From: Eurosta solidaginis
Lineage: Eukaryota; Arthropoda; Insecta; Diptera; Tephritidae
Assembly: GCF_040869045.1 (NCBI RefSeq)
Contig: NC_090319.1
Coordinates: 64,762,779 to 64,826,778 of the forward strand
Reading direction: 5' to 3'
Length of the DNA stretch: 64,000 nucleotides
The position numbers and the translations under genes are program-made. Positions 21,871 through 33,782 of the stretch are shown here, piece by piece. Every line of letters starts with the position of its first letter. Position 1 is the first letter of the stretch. The notes below the pieces were generated by a model. The model made no database searches, was not told the DNA's origin, and was given only the letters and a program-made list of their open reading frames with translations.

Positions 21871-24800
21871 AACAAGTAAGGAAGGCTAAGTTCGGGTGTA
21901 ACCGAACATAACATACTCAGTTGAGAGCTGTGGAGACAAAGTAAGGGAAAATCACCATATTGTTCTATAGATGGACACCTTTTCGAGATATCACCATAAA
22001 GGTGGACCAGGGGTGACTCTAGAATTTGTTTGTACGATATGGGTATCAAATGAAAGGTGTTAATGAGTATTTTAAAACGGAGTGGGCCTTAGTTCTATAT
22101 GTGGACGCCTTTTCGAGATATCGCCATAAACGTGGACCAGGGGTGACTCTAGAATTTGTTGGTACTATATGGGTATCAAATGAAAGGTGTTAATGAGTAC
22201 TTTAAAAGGGCGTGGGCCTTAGTTCTGTAGGTGGCCGCCTTTTTGAGATATCGCCCTAAAGGTGGACCAGGGGTGACTCTAGAATTTGTTTGTACGATAT
22301 GGGTATCAAATGAAAGGTGTTAATGATTATTTTAAAAGGGCGTGGGCCTTAGTTCTATAGGTGGACGCCTTTTCGAAATATCGCCATAAAGGTGGGCCAG
22401 GGGTGACTCTAGAATTTGTTTGTACGATATGGGTATCAAATGAAAGGTGTTAATGAGTATTTTAAAAGGGCGTGGGCCTTAGTTCTATAGGTGGACGCCT
22501 TTTCGAAATATCGCCATAAAGGTGGACCAGGGGTGACTCTAGAATTTGTTTGTACGATAGGGGTATCAAATGAAAGGTGTTAATGAGTATTTTAAAACGG
22601 AGTGGGCCTTAGTTCTATACGTGGACGCCTTTTCGAGATATCGCCATAAACGTGGACCAGGGGTGACTCTAGAATTTGTTGGTACTATATGGGTATCAAA
22701 TGAAAGGTGTTAATGAGTATTTTAAAAGGGCGTGGGCCTTAGTTCTATAGGTGGACGCCTTTTCGAAATATCGCCATAAAGGTGGACCAGGGGTGACTCT
22801 AGAATTTGTTTGTACGATATGGGTATCAAATGAAAGGTGTTAATGATTATTTTAAAAGGGCGTGGGCCTTAGTTCTATAGGTGGACGCCTTTTTGAAATA
22901 TCGCCATAAAGGTGGACCAGGGGTGCCTCTAGAATTTGTTTGTACGATATGGGTATCAAATGAAAGGTGTTAATGAGTATTTTAAAAGGGCGTGGGCCTT
23001 AGTTCTATATGTGGACGCCTTTTCGAGATATCGCCATAAACGTGGACCAGGGGTGACTCTAGAATTTGTTGGTACTATATGGGTATCAAATGAAAGGTGT
23101 TAATGAGTATTTTAAAAGGGCGTGGGCCTTAGTTCTATAGGTGGACGCCTTTTCGAAATATCGCCATAAAGGTGGACCAGGGGTGACTCTAGAATTTGTT
23201 TGTACGATATGGGTATCAAATGAAAGGTGTTAATGAGTATTTTAAAAGGGCGTGAGCCGTAGTTCTATAGGTGGACGCCTTTTCGAAATATCGCCATAAA
23301 GGTGGACCAGGGGTGACTCTAGAATTTGTTTGTACGATATGGGTATCAAATGAAAGGTGTTAATGAGTATTTTAAAAGGGCGTGGGCCTTAGTTCTATAG
23401 GTGGACGCCTTTTCGAAATATCGCCATAAAGGTGGACCAGGGGTGACTCTAGAATTTGTTTGCACGATATGGGTATCAAATGAAAGGTGTTAATGAGTAT
23501 TTTAAAACGGAGTGGGCCTTAGTTCTATATGTGGACGCCTTTTCGAGATATCGCCATAAAGGTGGACCAGGGGTGACTCTAGAATTTGTTGGTACTATAT
23601 GGGTATCAAATGAAAGGTGTTAATGAGTATTTTAAAAGGGCGTGGGCCTTAGTTCTATAGGTGGACGCCTTTTCGAAATATCGCCATAAAGGTGGACCAG
23701 GGGTGACTCTAGAATTTGTTTGTACGATATGGGTATCAAATGAAAGGTGTTAATGAGTATTTTAAAAGGGCGTGAGCCGTAGTTCTATAGGTGGACGCCT
23801 TTTCGAAATATCGCCATAAAGGTGGACCAGGGGTGACTCTAGAATTTGTTTGTACGATATGGGTATCAAATGAAAGGTGTTAATGAGTATTTTAAAAGGG
23901 CGTGGGCCTTAGTTCTATAGGTGGACGCCTTTTCGAAATATCGCCATAAAGGTGGACCAGGGGTGACTCTAGAATTTGTTTGTACGATATGGGTATCAAA
24001 TGAAAGGTGTTAATGAGTATTTTAAAAGGGCGTGGGCCTTAGTTCTATAGGTGGACGCCTTTTCGAAATATCGCCATAAAGGTTGACCAGGGGTGACTCT
24101 AGAATTTGTTTGTACGATATGGGTATCAAATGAAAGGTGTTAATGATTATTTTAAAACGGCGTGGGCCTTAGTTCTATAGGTGGACGCCTTTTCGAAATA
24201 TCGCCATAAAGGTGGACCAGGGGTGACTCTAGAATTTGTTTGTACGATATGGGTATCAAATTAAAGGTATTAATGAGGGTTTTAAAAGGGAGTGGCCCTA
24301 GTTGTATATGTGAAGCCGTTTTCGAGATATCGACCAAAATGTGTGTATTTTGCGTCAATAGACCAACACAATTACCATGTTTCATCCCTTTTTTCGTATT
24401 TGGTATATAATTATGGCATTTTTTTCATTTTTCGTAATTTTCGATATCGAAAAAGTGGGCGTGGTCATAGTCGGATTTCGGCCATTTTTTACACCAATAT
24501 AAAGTGAGTTCAGATAAGTACGTGAACTGAGTTTAGTAAAGATATATCGATTTTTGCTCAAGTTATCGTGTTAACGGCCGAGCGGAAGGACAGACGGTAG
24601 ACTGTGTATAAAAACTGGGCCTGGCTTCAACCGATTTCGCCCTTTTTCACAGAAAATAGTTATCGTCCTAGAATCTAAGCCTCTACCAAATTTCACAACG
24701 ATTGGTAAATTTTTGTTCGACTTATGGCATTAAAAGTATCCTAGACAAATTAAATGAAAAAGGGCGGAGCCACGCCCATTTTGAAATTTTCTTTTATTTT

Positions 24801-25502
24801 TGTATTTTGTTGCACCATATCATTACTGGAGTTGAATGTTGACATAATTTACTGATATACTGTAAATATATTAACTTTTCTTTTAAAATTTGAATTAAAA
24901 AAATTTTTTTTTTTAAAAAGTGGGCGTGGTCGTTCTCCGATTTTGCTAATTTTTACTGAGTAGACACATAGTAAGAAGAGTAACTTTCCTGCCAAATTTC
25001 ATCATGATATCTTCAACGACTGCCAAATTACAGCTTGCAAAACTTCTAAATTTCCTTCTTTTAAAAGTGGGCGGTGCCACGCCCATTGTCCAACATTTTA
25101 CTAGTTTTCTATTCTGCGTCATAAGTTCAACTCACCTACCAAGTTTCATCGCTTAATCCATATTTGGTAATGAATTATCGCACTTTTTCAATTTTTCGAA
25201 ATTTTCGATATGGAAAAAGTGGGCGTGGTTATTGTCCGATATCGTTCATTTTAAATGGCGATCTGAGATGAGCGCCCAGGAACCTACATATCAAAGTTCA
25301 TCAAGATACCTCAAAATTTACTCAAGTTATTGTGTTAACGGACAGACGGACGGACGGACATGGCTCAATCGAATTTTTTTTCGATACTGATGATTTTGAT
25401 ATATGGAAGTCTATATCTATCTCGATTCCTTTATACCTGTACAACCAACCGTTATCCAATCAAAGTTAATATACTCTGTGAGCTCTGCTCAACTGAGTAT
25501 AA
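21871..25502 (-). mobile_element. Family A DINE-like element with long 130-bp array
   Basis: It has the same ends as the 1730-4653 copy: acaagtaaggaagg with the GTTCGG/CCGAAC stem-loop at the left (element 3' end) and ctcaactgagtat at the right (5' end). The array is larger (about 18 units). The remainder (24300-25502) aligns with the other copies, including the gggcgtgg motifs and the gacggacgga microsatellite. A decayed LINE lies on both sides in the same orientation: endonuclease to the right, reverse transcriptase to the left. The element therefore probably inserted into that LINE. Confidence 0.75.
21960..24290 (-). repeat. 130-bp tandem array with 520-bp higher-order periodicity (about 18 units)
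   Basis: The phrase tcgccataaa recurs at exact 130-bp steps, for example 22381 and 22511. Variant markers recur at multiples of that unit. The variant ggtactatat lies at 22161, 22681, 23071 and 23591 (steps of 4, 3 and 4 units). The variant taatgattat lies at 22321 and 22841, and cgtgagccgt at 23251 and 23771, each 520 bp apart. So four-unit blocks were copied as blocks, with one block a unit short. Confidence 0.9.
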
Positions 25503-26830
25503 AAAGGGACTCATCTCTACCATTATTATCGTTCCCTCCCCATACGCTGTGATGCGCATTCGCATTCACACCTATGACAAGCCACCCTTCTTGATCCACC
25601 AGCCTTTTGTACTCTCCTGCTTGGGCTTCCACGTTATAGGCCATGTAGCAGGATGTTTGGATAAGGGACGGTTCTTTTTCCCCCTCTATTGCTACCGTTG
25701 CCAGGTCTGCAATGCTGAAGTTAGATAGAATACACGAGCATAGGTGTTTTCTAACCATGACTGCATCTCTTACCCTGCTGTTCGTCTTTGTATAATAAAC
25801 GCTGAATCCGCGAGCGCTGAATCCAGAAACATTTCCTCCAGATCAGACCCATGGCTCCTGTATCAGCGCCACATCAAACAAACCCTCCTAAAGTGTCAGG
25901 AGGAGCTTGCTCGACGCCACTTTACTGTGTTGGATATTTATCTGTCAGACTCGCAACACCATTGAGCTGTTTGCCTCTCTCCAAATTCTCCGCCACTGCA
26001 CTCAAGCAATACTTTTTTTCGTTGTGTCCGGGGTTTGTTTCCCTCCTCTGATATAAGCGTCTCTGCTACACTCGCAGCTTTATTAGGGTTTTTGCCCAAT
26101 TCCAACACCTCTGCCTTTCGGTTGACACCTGTCCATTGGAGTTGTTTCAATCTAGCAGTGCCATAGTTAAGGACTGTTTCGCAGCTTTGTTCATCTTCTT
26201 CTTGGTGAAAACCGGAGACTCATCATTAGCTTCTTTGAGTATCACCGAATAAGCTGGAGTCTGGTCATTACCTCCCTTAAGCTTATTACCATTTACGTTT
26301 TTTTTTTCTTATTTCCTCTTCCCGTACTACAGCTTTTAGAATGGGTTTATAGAACATCCCTCTTCTCTCCGCCTTGCAGAATTTGAGGTCTGGTTCCTGT
26401 CATTCCGGCTTGCTTCCTGGTTCTGGGACGGGGCGTTTTCCCTACGCCTCCTAACTCTTAAAAGCACTCTTGTCAGGTTTAGCTGATCGTTGCCTATTTA
26501 CTCTCGGGCACTGTCTCTTTGGCCCATGCCAACCGATCACTCTCGTTGTTGGTTGGCCTAGCGACGCAATCGCTTTTTACTTCTCATCCTTACTTTAAAA
26601 GTTTTTGAGCTCATATTGGTCGTACGACCACCTGTCCAGCAAGGCGGGCTCAGCGATCTAATGTTAAGAGTGGGAATAAAAAACGTCCGCTACAACAACG
26701 CCCCTTGCTGTGGTACGTCCATTATTACATCCCGAAGCGATCCGGTATGGGGAAGGGTCCGCTCCGAAAATATTCCCTGGCTGCAATTCATCCAATAGGG
26801 ACTGTGCGTAGCAGCCTTGATTAGGACGTT
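25503..26830 (-). pseudogene. LINE ORF1 remnant and start of ORF2 (APE-type endonuclease)
   Basis: From right to left the strand carries an unrecognisable ORF1-like region (about 25940-26800; fragments such as KKKMNKAAKQSLTM and WTGVNRKAEVLELGKNPNKA). A clear endonuclease start follows: NIQHSKVASSKLLLTL, FDVALIQEPWV, FSARGFSVYYTKTNSRVRDA (25770-25930). The open frame 25758-25489 contains SNFSIADLATVAIEGEK and WLVIGVNANAHHSVWGG. The last matches the DxNAHH-x-W-G motif of LINE AP-endonucleases, with Asp replaced by Asn (V-N-A-N). The sequence stops at NNGRDESLF where the family A element begins. It is probably the upstream half of the LINE whose reverse transcriptase lies at 20170-21865. Confidence 0.7.
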
Positions 26831-26996
26831 GGAAAGATGTCAATTTTACCTTGTTTAATATTATAAAAAGCGATAAGTATTTCAATGAGTTTTAGTAAGT
26901 ATGTATTTATTTTTTTGTCAACTCAGAATTGGAATTAGAACATATTAAAAATATACATAAAGTGATTAGTACAGCCTTAAAATATATCTAATTTAC

Positions 26997-27162
26997 CTTT
27001 CAAATAGTTGCCAACGTCCCCCAAGTCGATTTCCTTAAGTAGCCTTGTCAATTTTTGGTCATCTTCACTTATTACGCTTTCCTCAGCGACCAAATTTTGG
27101 GTATCAATTTACAGTACTTCACTTATGTATACAATGTTATCAATATATTGTATTTCTTCCAT
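26997..27162 (-). pseudogene. Possible first-exon remnant at the outer tip of the left arm
   Basis: This is the mirror of 40923-41088, where the reading is described. The same in-frame stop is present in both arms, so the damage predates the inverted duplication or was copied between arms. Confidence 0.35.
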
Positions 27163-27382
27163 TTTGATATTCAAATATTAAATAATTAAAATATTTTACT
27201 CCGTATGGTTTGCTGGCGTGTTATTGAATGAAAATTGCACAGAATGCCCCGTTAGCCAAAACATAGTAAGCTTAAGCATGGCAATGTTAAATCAAGCACG
27301 TTCTACTTGATCTAAGATTGCGCACCTGGAAATCAAAATAGCTCAACCTTAATTTAAGATGACTACAACTTTGAATTAAAAA

Positions 27383-27803
27383 CTGAACAAATCTGCGGTG
27401 AGGATACTTAGGGGTGTCATCACAGGTCATTGTGCTATCGCACCAATGCTCCGACGGTGGCGAATACCAACAAGCTCCCTCTGCAGAAGCTGTCAGGATG
27501 AGGAGGAAGAGGAGTCGATCTACCACTTTCTCTGCCGATGCCCGTGGCTTCAAAAAAGAAGGCTCAGATTTCTGGGCGCTCGCTTCTTCGACAGCCTGGC
27601 AGAGGTTGGGAAGGTGGACTTCTCGCTTCTTCTTGGGTTCATCAGGGAAAGGAAGTGGTTCGTTGAGGACCGCTAGGAGATAATGGGGCTAAACGAACTT
27701 GGCGCCACCCTGTACTTACTGAGGGCACTCACAATGGACAAAAAATGTCTCCAAGTGGAAGTGTGGGTATCGCCCACGCACGCCGTCTTAACCTAACCTA
27801 ACC
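27383..27803 (+). mobile_element. 3' tail of a LINE with 12-bp target-site duplication, left arm
   Basis: Direct copies of TTGAATTAAAAA flank it (27371-27382 and 27804-27815), and it ends in cttaacctaacctaacc, like the LINE at 9143. A 92-residue frame (27398-27676) reads ILRGVITGHCAIAPMLRR, CRSCQDEEEEESIYHFLCRC and FIRERKWFVED. This is the Cys/His-rich C-terminus that follows RNase H in I/LOA/R1-type elements. Only the last part of the polyprotein was copied, so it is a strongly 5'-truncated insertion. The same insertion with the same duplication is in the right arm, so it predates the inverted duplication. Confidence 0.85.
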
Positions 27804-27924
27804 TTGAATTAAAAATGCATTTTTAAATCAAAATTGCTAATTTTAATTGAAGGTTCTTCATAGTTAAAACAACATTGTTTTAGTTAAAATTGAGCATTGT
27901 AGGATTAAGTATGATCGTACTTAA

Positions 27925-28858
27925 TTATACCCAGCTGTACTTGTACACAGGGTATTATAACTTTGATTGGATAACGGTTGGTTGTACAGGTATAAAGGAA
28001 TCGAGATAGATATAGACTTCCATATATCAAAATCTCAGTATCGAAAAGAAAATTTGATTGAGCCGTCCGTCCGTCTGTCCGTTAACACGATAACTTGAGT
28101 AAATATTGAGATATCTTCACCAAATTTGGTACACGAGCTTATTAGGGCCCAGAAGAGAAGAAGGTATTGAAAAAGAGCGAAATCGGATGATAACCACGCC
28201 CACTTTTTATATATATAATATTTTGGAAAACACAAAAAACCTGATTATTTAATAAATAATAAACCTAGAATGTTGAAATTTGACGTGTGGACTGATATTG
28301 CGACTCTTGATAAAAATTAAAAAAAAAAATTTTTAAACGGGCGTGATACCGCCAACTTGTGATAAAATCAATTTTACAAATATTATTAAGCATACATCAA
28401 AAATCGTTAAACCTATCGTAACAAAATTCGGCAGAGAGGTTGCCTTTACTATAAGGAATGATTTGAAGAAAAGTTAACGAAATCGGTTAAGGACCGCGCC
28501 CACTTTTATATAAAAGATTTTTAAAAGGGTCGTAGACGAATAAAATAAGATATATCTTAGCGAAAAGAAGCTTTGTATCAATAGAATTTTACCTTTTAAA
28601 TTGAATTATAACATTAAATTGGAAAATACTAAAATTTTGAAAATGGGCGTGGCACCGCCCCTTTTATGACTAAGCAATTTTCTATGTTTCGGGAGCCATA
28701 GCTCGAAGAAAAGGTAGTTCATAATAGAACCATATGTATATGTATTATTGCGCAGCCTTGTAACACTATTAAGCACACAAAACAAACAACAGCATTTCAA
28801 GTGTACAGCTGGGTATGTAATGTTCGGTTTCACCAGAACTTAAACTTCCTTACTTGTT
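27925..28858 (+). mobile_element. Family B DINE-like element, left arm
   Basis: Starts atacccagctgtac and carries the inverted match gtacagctgggtat at about 28804-28817. A weak stem-loop (gttcggtttcaccagaac) and the terminal motif CTTCCTTACTTGTT follow. The interior has gtccgtccgtctgtcc, acacgataacttgag and gggcgtggcaccgcc words shared with family A. It is non-coding. The architecture is the same as in families A and C, but the terminal sequence is distinct. Confidence 0.7.
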
Positions 28859-29772
28859 ATACCTTTCATGAAAATGAAATGGTATATTAATTTCGTCACA
28901 AAACACAAAATTGTAAGTCCTGAAAGGAAAATAGATAGACCCACCATTAAGTATACCGAAATAATCAGGTTGAAGAGCTGAGTTGATTTAGCCATGTCCG
29001 TCTGTCTGTTTGTATGCAAACTAGCCCCTCAATTTTTGAGATATATTGATAAAATTTGGGGAGCGGGTGTATTTGGGTGTCCGATTAGACATTTGTCGGA
29101 ACCGGCCGGATCGGACCACTATAGCATATATCCTCCATACAACCGATTTTTCAGAAAAAGAGGATTTTTGTAATATCTCACTCAATTTAACAGATTGAAG
29201 CTTCAAACTTCACCATATAATTTCGTATATTGCACATATTGTTGCCTGAAAAAATGATGAGATCGGTCGTATATATAGTATATATCCCCCACAACCGATT
29301 GTTCAGATAAGAAACTTTTCGTAATTGCTGCCCTATTTTAAGAGCTAGAAGCTTCAAATTTCACCGAATGCTTACGTATATGGCATATATTATTGTCTGA
29401 AAAAATCATAGAGATCGGTTGTATATATAGTATATATCTCATACAACCGATTGTTCAGGTAAGAAACTTTGCGCAATTTCTACCCCATTTTAACAGCTAT
29501 AAGCTTCAAATATCACCAAATGCTTACGTATATAGCATATATTTTTGTCTGAAAAAATCATAGAGATCGGTGGCATATATATTATATACTTCATATAAAC
29601 TCTAATTTTTGCCCCTTTTTTACGGATAGAAGCTTCAAAATTCATCAAATTTCATCAAATAGTTACGTTTACGTCATATATTTTTGAAATACGTGTTTCG
29701 TAGTCATAGTTTTTACATTCAGACCACAAAAAACCTGAAGCTTTGCATCCTCACACAAAGTACCTACCTATT
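28859..29772 (+). mobile_element. Family C DINE-like element, 5' part only, left arm
   Basis: Starts atacctttcatgaa directly after the end of family B, carries gtccgtctgtctg and internal units of about 110-120 bp built on ccgattgttcagataagaaa, and stops at ctacctatttt where a second family C copy begins. It lacks a 3' hairpin. It was either truncated when the second copy arrived or is the product of unequal exchange between tandem copies. Confidence 0.65.
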
Positions 29773-31836
29773 TTTATACCTTTCATGAAAATGAAATGGT
29801 ATATTAATTTCGTCACAAAACCCAAAATTGTAAGTCCTTAAAGGAAAATAGATAGACCCACCATTAAGTATACCGAAATAATCAGGTTGAAGAGCTTAGT
29901 TGATTTAGCCATGTCCGTCTGTCCGTCTGTCCGTCTGTCTGTTTGTATGCAAACTATTCTCTCAATTTTTGAGATACCTTGATACAATTTGGTGAGCGGG
30001 TGTATTTGGGTGTCCGATTAGACATTTGTCGGAACCGGCCGGATCGGACCACTATAGCATATATCCTCCATACAACCGATTTTTCAGAAAAAGAGGATTT
30101 TTGTAATATCTTACTCAATTTAACAGATTGAAGCTTCAAACTTCACCATATAATTTCGTATATTGCACATATTGTTGCCTGAAAAAATTGATGAGATCGG
30201 TCGTATTTATAGTATATATCCCCCACAACCGATTGTTCAGATAAGAAACTTTTCGTAATTGCTGCCCTATTTTAAGAGCTAGAGGCTTCAAATTTCAACG
30301 AATGCTTACGTATATAGCATACATTGTTGTCTGAAAAAATCATACAGATCGGTGGTATATAGAGTATATATATATAGTATATATACATATTTTCGCAATT
30401 TTAGCCCCATTTTAACAGCTAGAAGCTTCAAATTTCACCGAATGCTTACGTGTATAGTATATATTGTTGTCTGAAAAAATCATAGAGATCGGTTGTATAT
30501 ATAGTATATATCTCATACATCCGATTGTTCAGATAAGAAACTTTGCGCAATTTCTACCCCATTTTAACAGCTATTAGCTTCAAATATCACCAAATGCTTA
30601 CGTGTATAGTATATATTGTTGTGTCAAAAAATTATAGAGATCGGTTATATATATAATATATATATGATGGTATATACAGTATATATATATAGTATATATA
30701 TATAGTATATATATATATTTTTTTGCGATTTCGGCCCCATTTTAACAGCTAGAAGCTTCAAATTTCACTAAATGCTTACGTGTATAGCATATATTGATGT
30801 CTGAAAAAATCATTGAGATCGGTGGTATATATAGTATATATCTCATACAACCGATTGTTCAGATAAGAAGCTTTGCGCAATTTTTTCCCCATTTTAACAG
30901 CTAGAAGCTTCAAATTTCACCAAATGCTTACGTGTATAGTATATATTGTTGTCTGAAAAAATCATAGAGATCGGTTGTATATATAGTATATATCTCATAC
31001 ATCCGATTGTTCAGATAAGAAACTTTGCGCAATTTCTACCCCATTTTAACAGCTAGAAGCTTCAAATATCACCAAATGCTTACGTGTATAGTATATATTG
31101 TTGTGTCAAAAAATTATAGAGATCGGTTATATATATAATATATATATGATGGTATATACAGTATATATATATAGTATATATATATAGTATATATATATAT
31201 TTTTTTGCGATTTCGGCCCCATTTTAACAGCTAGAAGCTTCAAATTTCACTAAATGCTTACGTGTATAGCATATATTGTTGTCTGAAAAAATCATTGAGA
31301 TCGGTGGTATATATAGTATATATCTCATACAACCGATTGTTCAGATAAGAAACTTTGCGCAATTTCTGCCTCTTTTTAACAGCTACAAGCTTCAAATTTC
31401 ACCAAATGTTTACGTATATAGCATATATTTTTGTCTAAAAAATCATAGAGATCGGTGGCATATATATTATATACTTCATATAAACTCTCATTTTTGCCCC
31501 TTTTTTACGGATAGAAGCTTCAAAATTCATAAAATTGCATCAAATAGTTACGTTTACGTCATATATTGTTGAAATACGTGATTCGTAGTCATAGTTTTTA
31601 CACGCAGACCACAAAAAACTGAAACTTTGCATCCTCACACAGAGTAACTACCTATTTTTTATTTTATATTTATCTTAAAAATCGTTTGGGTATGTAGATC
31701 TGTTCACTATATATTTCTTATCTTATACATCCGATTATTCGGAGATTACGAATGGGATAAGATTATTGTTAAGCCCCATTCATGAAAGGTATGAAGTCTT
31801 CGGCACAGCCGAAGACAGTCCCGTCCTTACTTGTTT
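29773..31836 (+). mobile_element. Family C DINE-like element, complete copy, left arm
   Basis: Starts atacctttcatgaa and has the inverted match ttcatgaaaggtat at about 31780-31793. A perfect 9-bp hairpin (GTCTTCGGC-ACA-GCCGAAGAC) and CCGTCCTTACTTGTT end the element. The body is made of degenerate units with the words agcttcaaatttcaccaaat and gagatcggt, plus tatatatagtatata stretches. Short frames of 61 codons recur in this family but look like chance openings in a repeat. Confidence 0.75.
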
Positions 31837-31849
31837 TACAATGCGTTTG

Positions 31850-32465
31850 TTCTCTGAGTGTAGCAGTTTAGAAACAGATAAAACTAATTAGTGTACCTTT
31901 TGTACTTTTCTGTGTTTATTCATTAAAAATACAAACATTATATCACATGGCCTTTCTCATTTCAATAGCACAATTAAATTGGGCAAATATCTAAACAATT
32001 CACAAAGAAATGTTCTTTATCAAAACAGCCAAATATTTGCTTTGTTCCCATTTCCTGAATCTAGAAGTTTCTACTTATATTTTATTGACACAATCCATTA
32101 ATGTATAAATAGCGCCCACAAAACCGTCTAGATTTTTGACTCCATTATGCACTCAATAAAACAATAATGAGATAATTAAGAATTTGTATTTTGTATGGAA
32201 CATTGGTTTTATTAAGGGCTTTAATATAGAAAACGTAGCTAGTTATTTCATTAACCCTCTGTGTGAAATTGTTATAGAAATCTCTAAATTTTACGAATAT
32301 GGGAAGGATGAACAGACGTCTAAGTCCACAACCAATTAACGTCTCATTAACACTTTACACAGGACTTTGTTTATGTCGACCCACTTAACTTCGAGCAATG
32401 TTGTTGCTCGAAACTTGATCCACTGCTTCCAACTCTGGTTTTGTGTGGGTATAAAATAGACAAAT
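31850..32465 (+). repeat. Promoter-only tandem unit (left arm)
   Basis: This unit is homologous to the DNA upstream of the serine-protease-homologue copy at 32779, including TATAAATAGCGCCCACAAAA. The TATA boxes at 32104 and 32705 are 601 bp apart. Downstream of its TATA box there is no protein frame; about 40 bp on is a run (actcaataaaacaataatga) that differs from the gene-bearing unit. It is either a promoter duplicate that lost its gene or a source of a short non-coding transcript. Confidence 0.65.
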
Positions 32466-32704
32466 TACCAGCTTGGAAACAGATAAAACTAATTAGTGCA
32501 CCTTTTGTACTTTTCTGTGTTTATTCATTAAAAATACAAACATATCACATGGCCTTTCTTAATTCAATAGCAAAATTAAACTGTGCAAATATATAAACAT
32601 ATAACAATGAAATTTTGTTTTGAAAACAGCCAAATATTTGATTTGTGCCCATTTCCTGAATCTAGAAGTTTCTACTTATTTGTTATTCACACAATCCACT
32701 GATG

Positions 32705-32713
32705 TATAAATAG
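32705..32713 (+). promoter_or_regulatory. TATA box of the left protease-homologue pseudogene
   Basis: TATAAATAG lies 74 bp before the ATG at 32779, a standard spacing for an insect core promoter with a short leader. Confidence 0.7.
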
Positions 32714-32778
32714 CGCCCACAAAACTTATCTTGATTTACTCAATATTTAACAAGCATCTCAAAAAGTTATAGTTTAAA

Positions 32779-33080
32779 ATGAGTTTAAGAAATTATTTGG
32801 TCCTGTTGGTCGCGCTTAACTTCCCTTTCACCCACACGAATCCGGAATTTCGCGTGGGGGGTAGCAGTTCTAGCAGTCCTGTGGTTACAGAGGATGAATT
32901 ATATGTGGTGGCAATATATTGTCACGACATGTATATATGCGCTGGATCATTGATCACCTTGGAAAGCGTGGCTACAGATGTAAATTGCATGTTCGCAGTC
33001 AATGGTCATAGTTAAAGCTGGTGCCGGGCAAGAGCACGTTCGCCAAGGGAAATCTTTTATGATAAATGAAATCGACGGAT
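32779..33080 (+). pseudogene. Serine-protease homologue, frameshifted left-arm copy
   Basis: The first 70 or so codons match the intact gene in the right arm with a few substitutions (for example HDM for the intact YDDV region, and N for D before Cys70). Eight bases present in the intact copy are missing near 33000, so the frame ends a few residues later at 33015. Homology continues to about 33080 (aagggaaatcttttatgat) and is then lost, so the 3' two-thirds of the gene are absent. It has its own TATA box and leader, so it may still be transcribed. Confidence 0.85.
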
Positions 33081-33782
33081 AGGTGGTCGTACGAATAATA
33101 ATATAACCAAAACTTTTTATTAAATCGCATTTTCTAGATAATACCATAAGAACATCGCCATTTCGACTACTGAGTGGAATTTCACGCTATCTCAGCCACC
33201 ATTTCGAAAACGCGCTACCTCTGCCTAAATTTAAAATGTTTTGACGTGAGATGGGGCATTTATACAACAAGTTCTTTAATGAGGCTTTCAGCCGAGATAG
33301 GGCGATGTTCCACTCAGCAGTCATATATGTAATACTTCGATATTGCTACAACAATATTTGCGCAATGATTTTTTAATTCACGAAGTATTTTGATTGTAGC
33401 AGCTTAAGTTCTATAATAAAAAATTATAATTTAGGTACATCTCCTCATGGAAAAGAAAAACGAAAACATTTTTATTTATTTATTTATTTATTTAATTATT
33501 TATTCATTTATTTAAGTATTACATACATTTATGTGGGTTTACACAAATAATGTTTTATTCTTCACAATTTTGTCAATTTTGTAACATAGTTTATTTCAAT
33601 TCATTGTTTGTATTACATTTTCACATTTATATATTTATTTTAAAACTAATTATTATTTATTTGAATGTTGTAAAAAGCATATCATATTTTTAATATTTCA
33701 TATTTTAAATTCTCATATTTTAAATTTACGTTTTCAAGTTCACGAGAAGATGACGACTGTTTATAGAAACTACTACGTTAAT
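33081..33782. other. Unique spacer of the inverted repeat with a TTTA microsatellite
   Basis: Non-coding. Contains (ttta)n at about 33470-33520 and AT-rich DNA after it. On the minus strand, possible polyadenylation signals (tttatt on the plus strand, about 33632-33660) lie roughly 120-150 bp beyond the stop of the protease-homologue gene. Confidence 0.6.

Larger units (their letters stand above)
26933..33080 (+). repeat. Left arm of a large inverted repeat
   Basis: The arm starts at aattagaacatatt and runs to about 33080. It is mirrored by 34290-41152 on the opposite strand, and every sub-feature appears in reversed order in the other arm. Long stretches look identical by eye; differences are small indels, a few substitutions and copy-number changes of internal repeats. 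The arm is about 700 bp shorter than the right one, mostly because it has one promoter unit of ~601 bp fewer. Confidence 0.9.

Noticed and set aside
26617..26630. Perfect 14-bp palindrome tggtcgtacgacca as an operator
   Set aside because: It lies in a decayed LINE 5' region with no gene to regulate.
29021..30139. Recurrent 61-codon frames in family C (also 37803-37988 and 38872-39057)
   Set aside because: Same short frame in each element copy, with no domain and low-complexity flanks; chance opening in a repeat.
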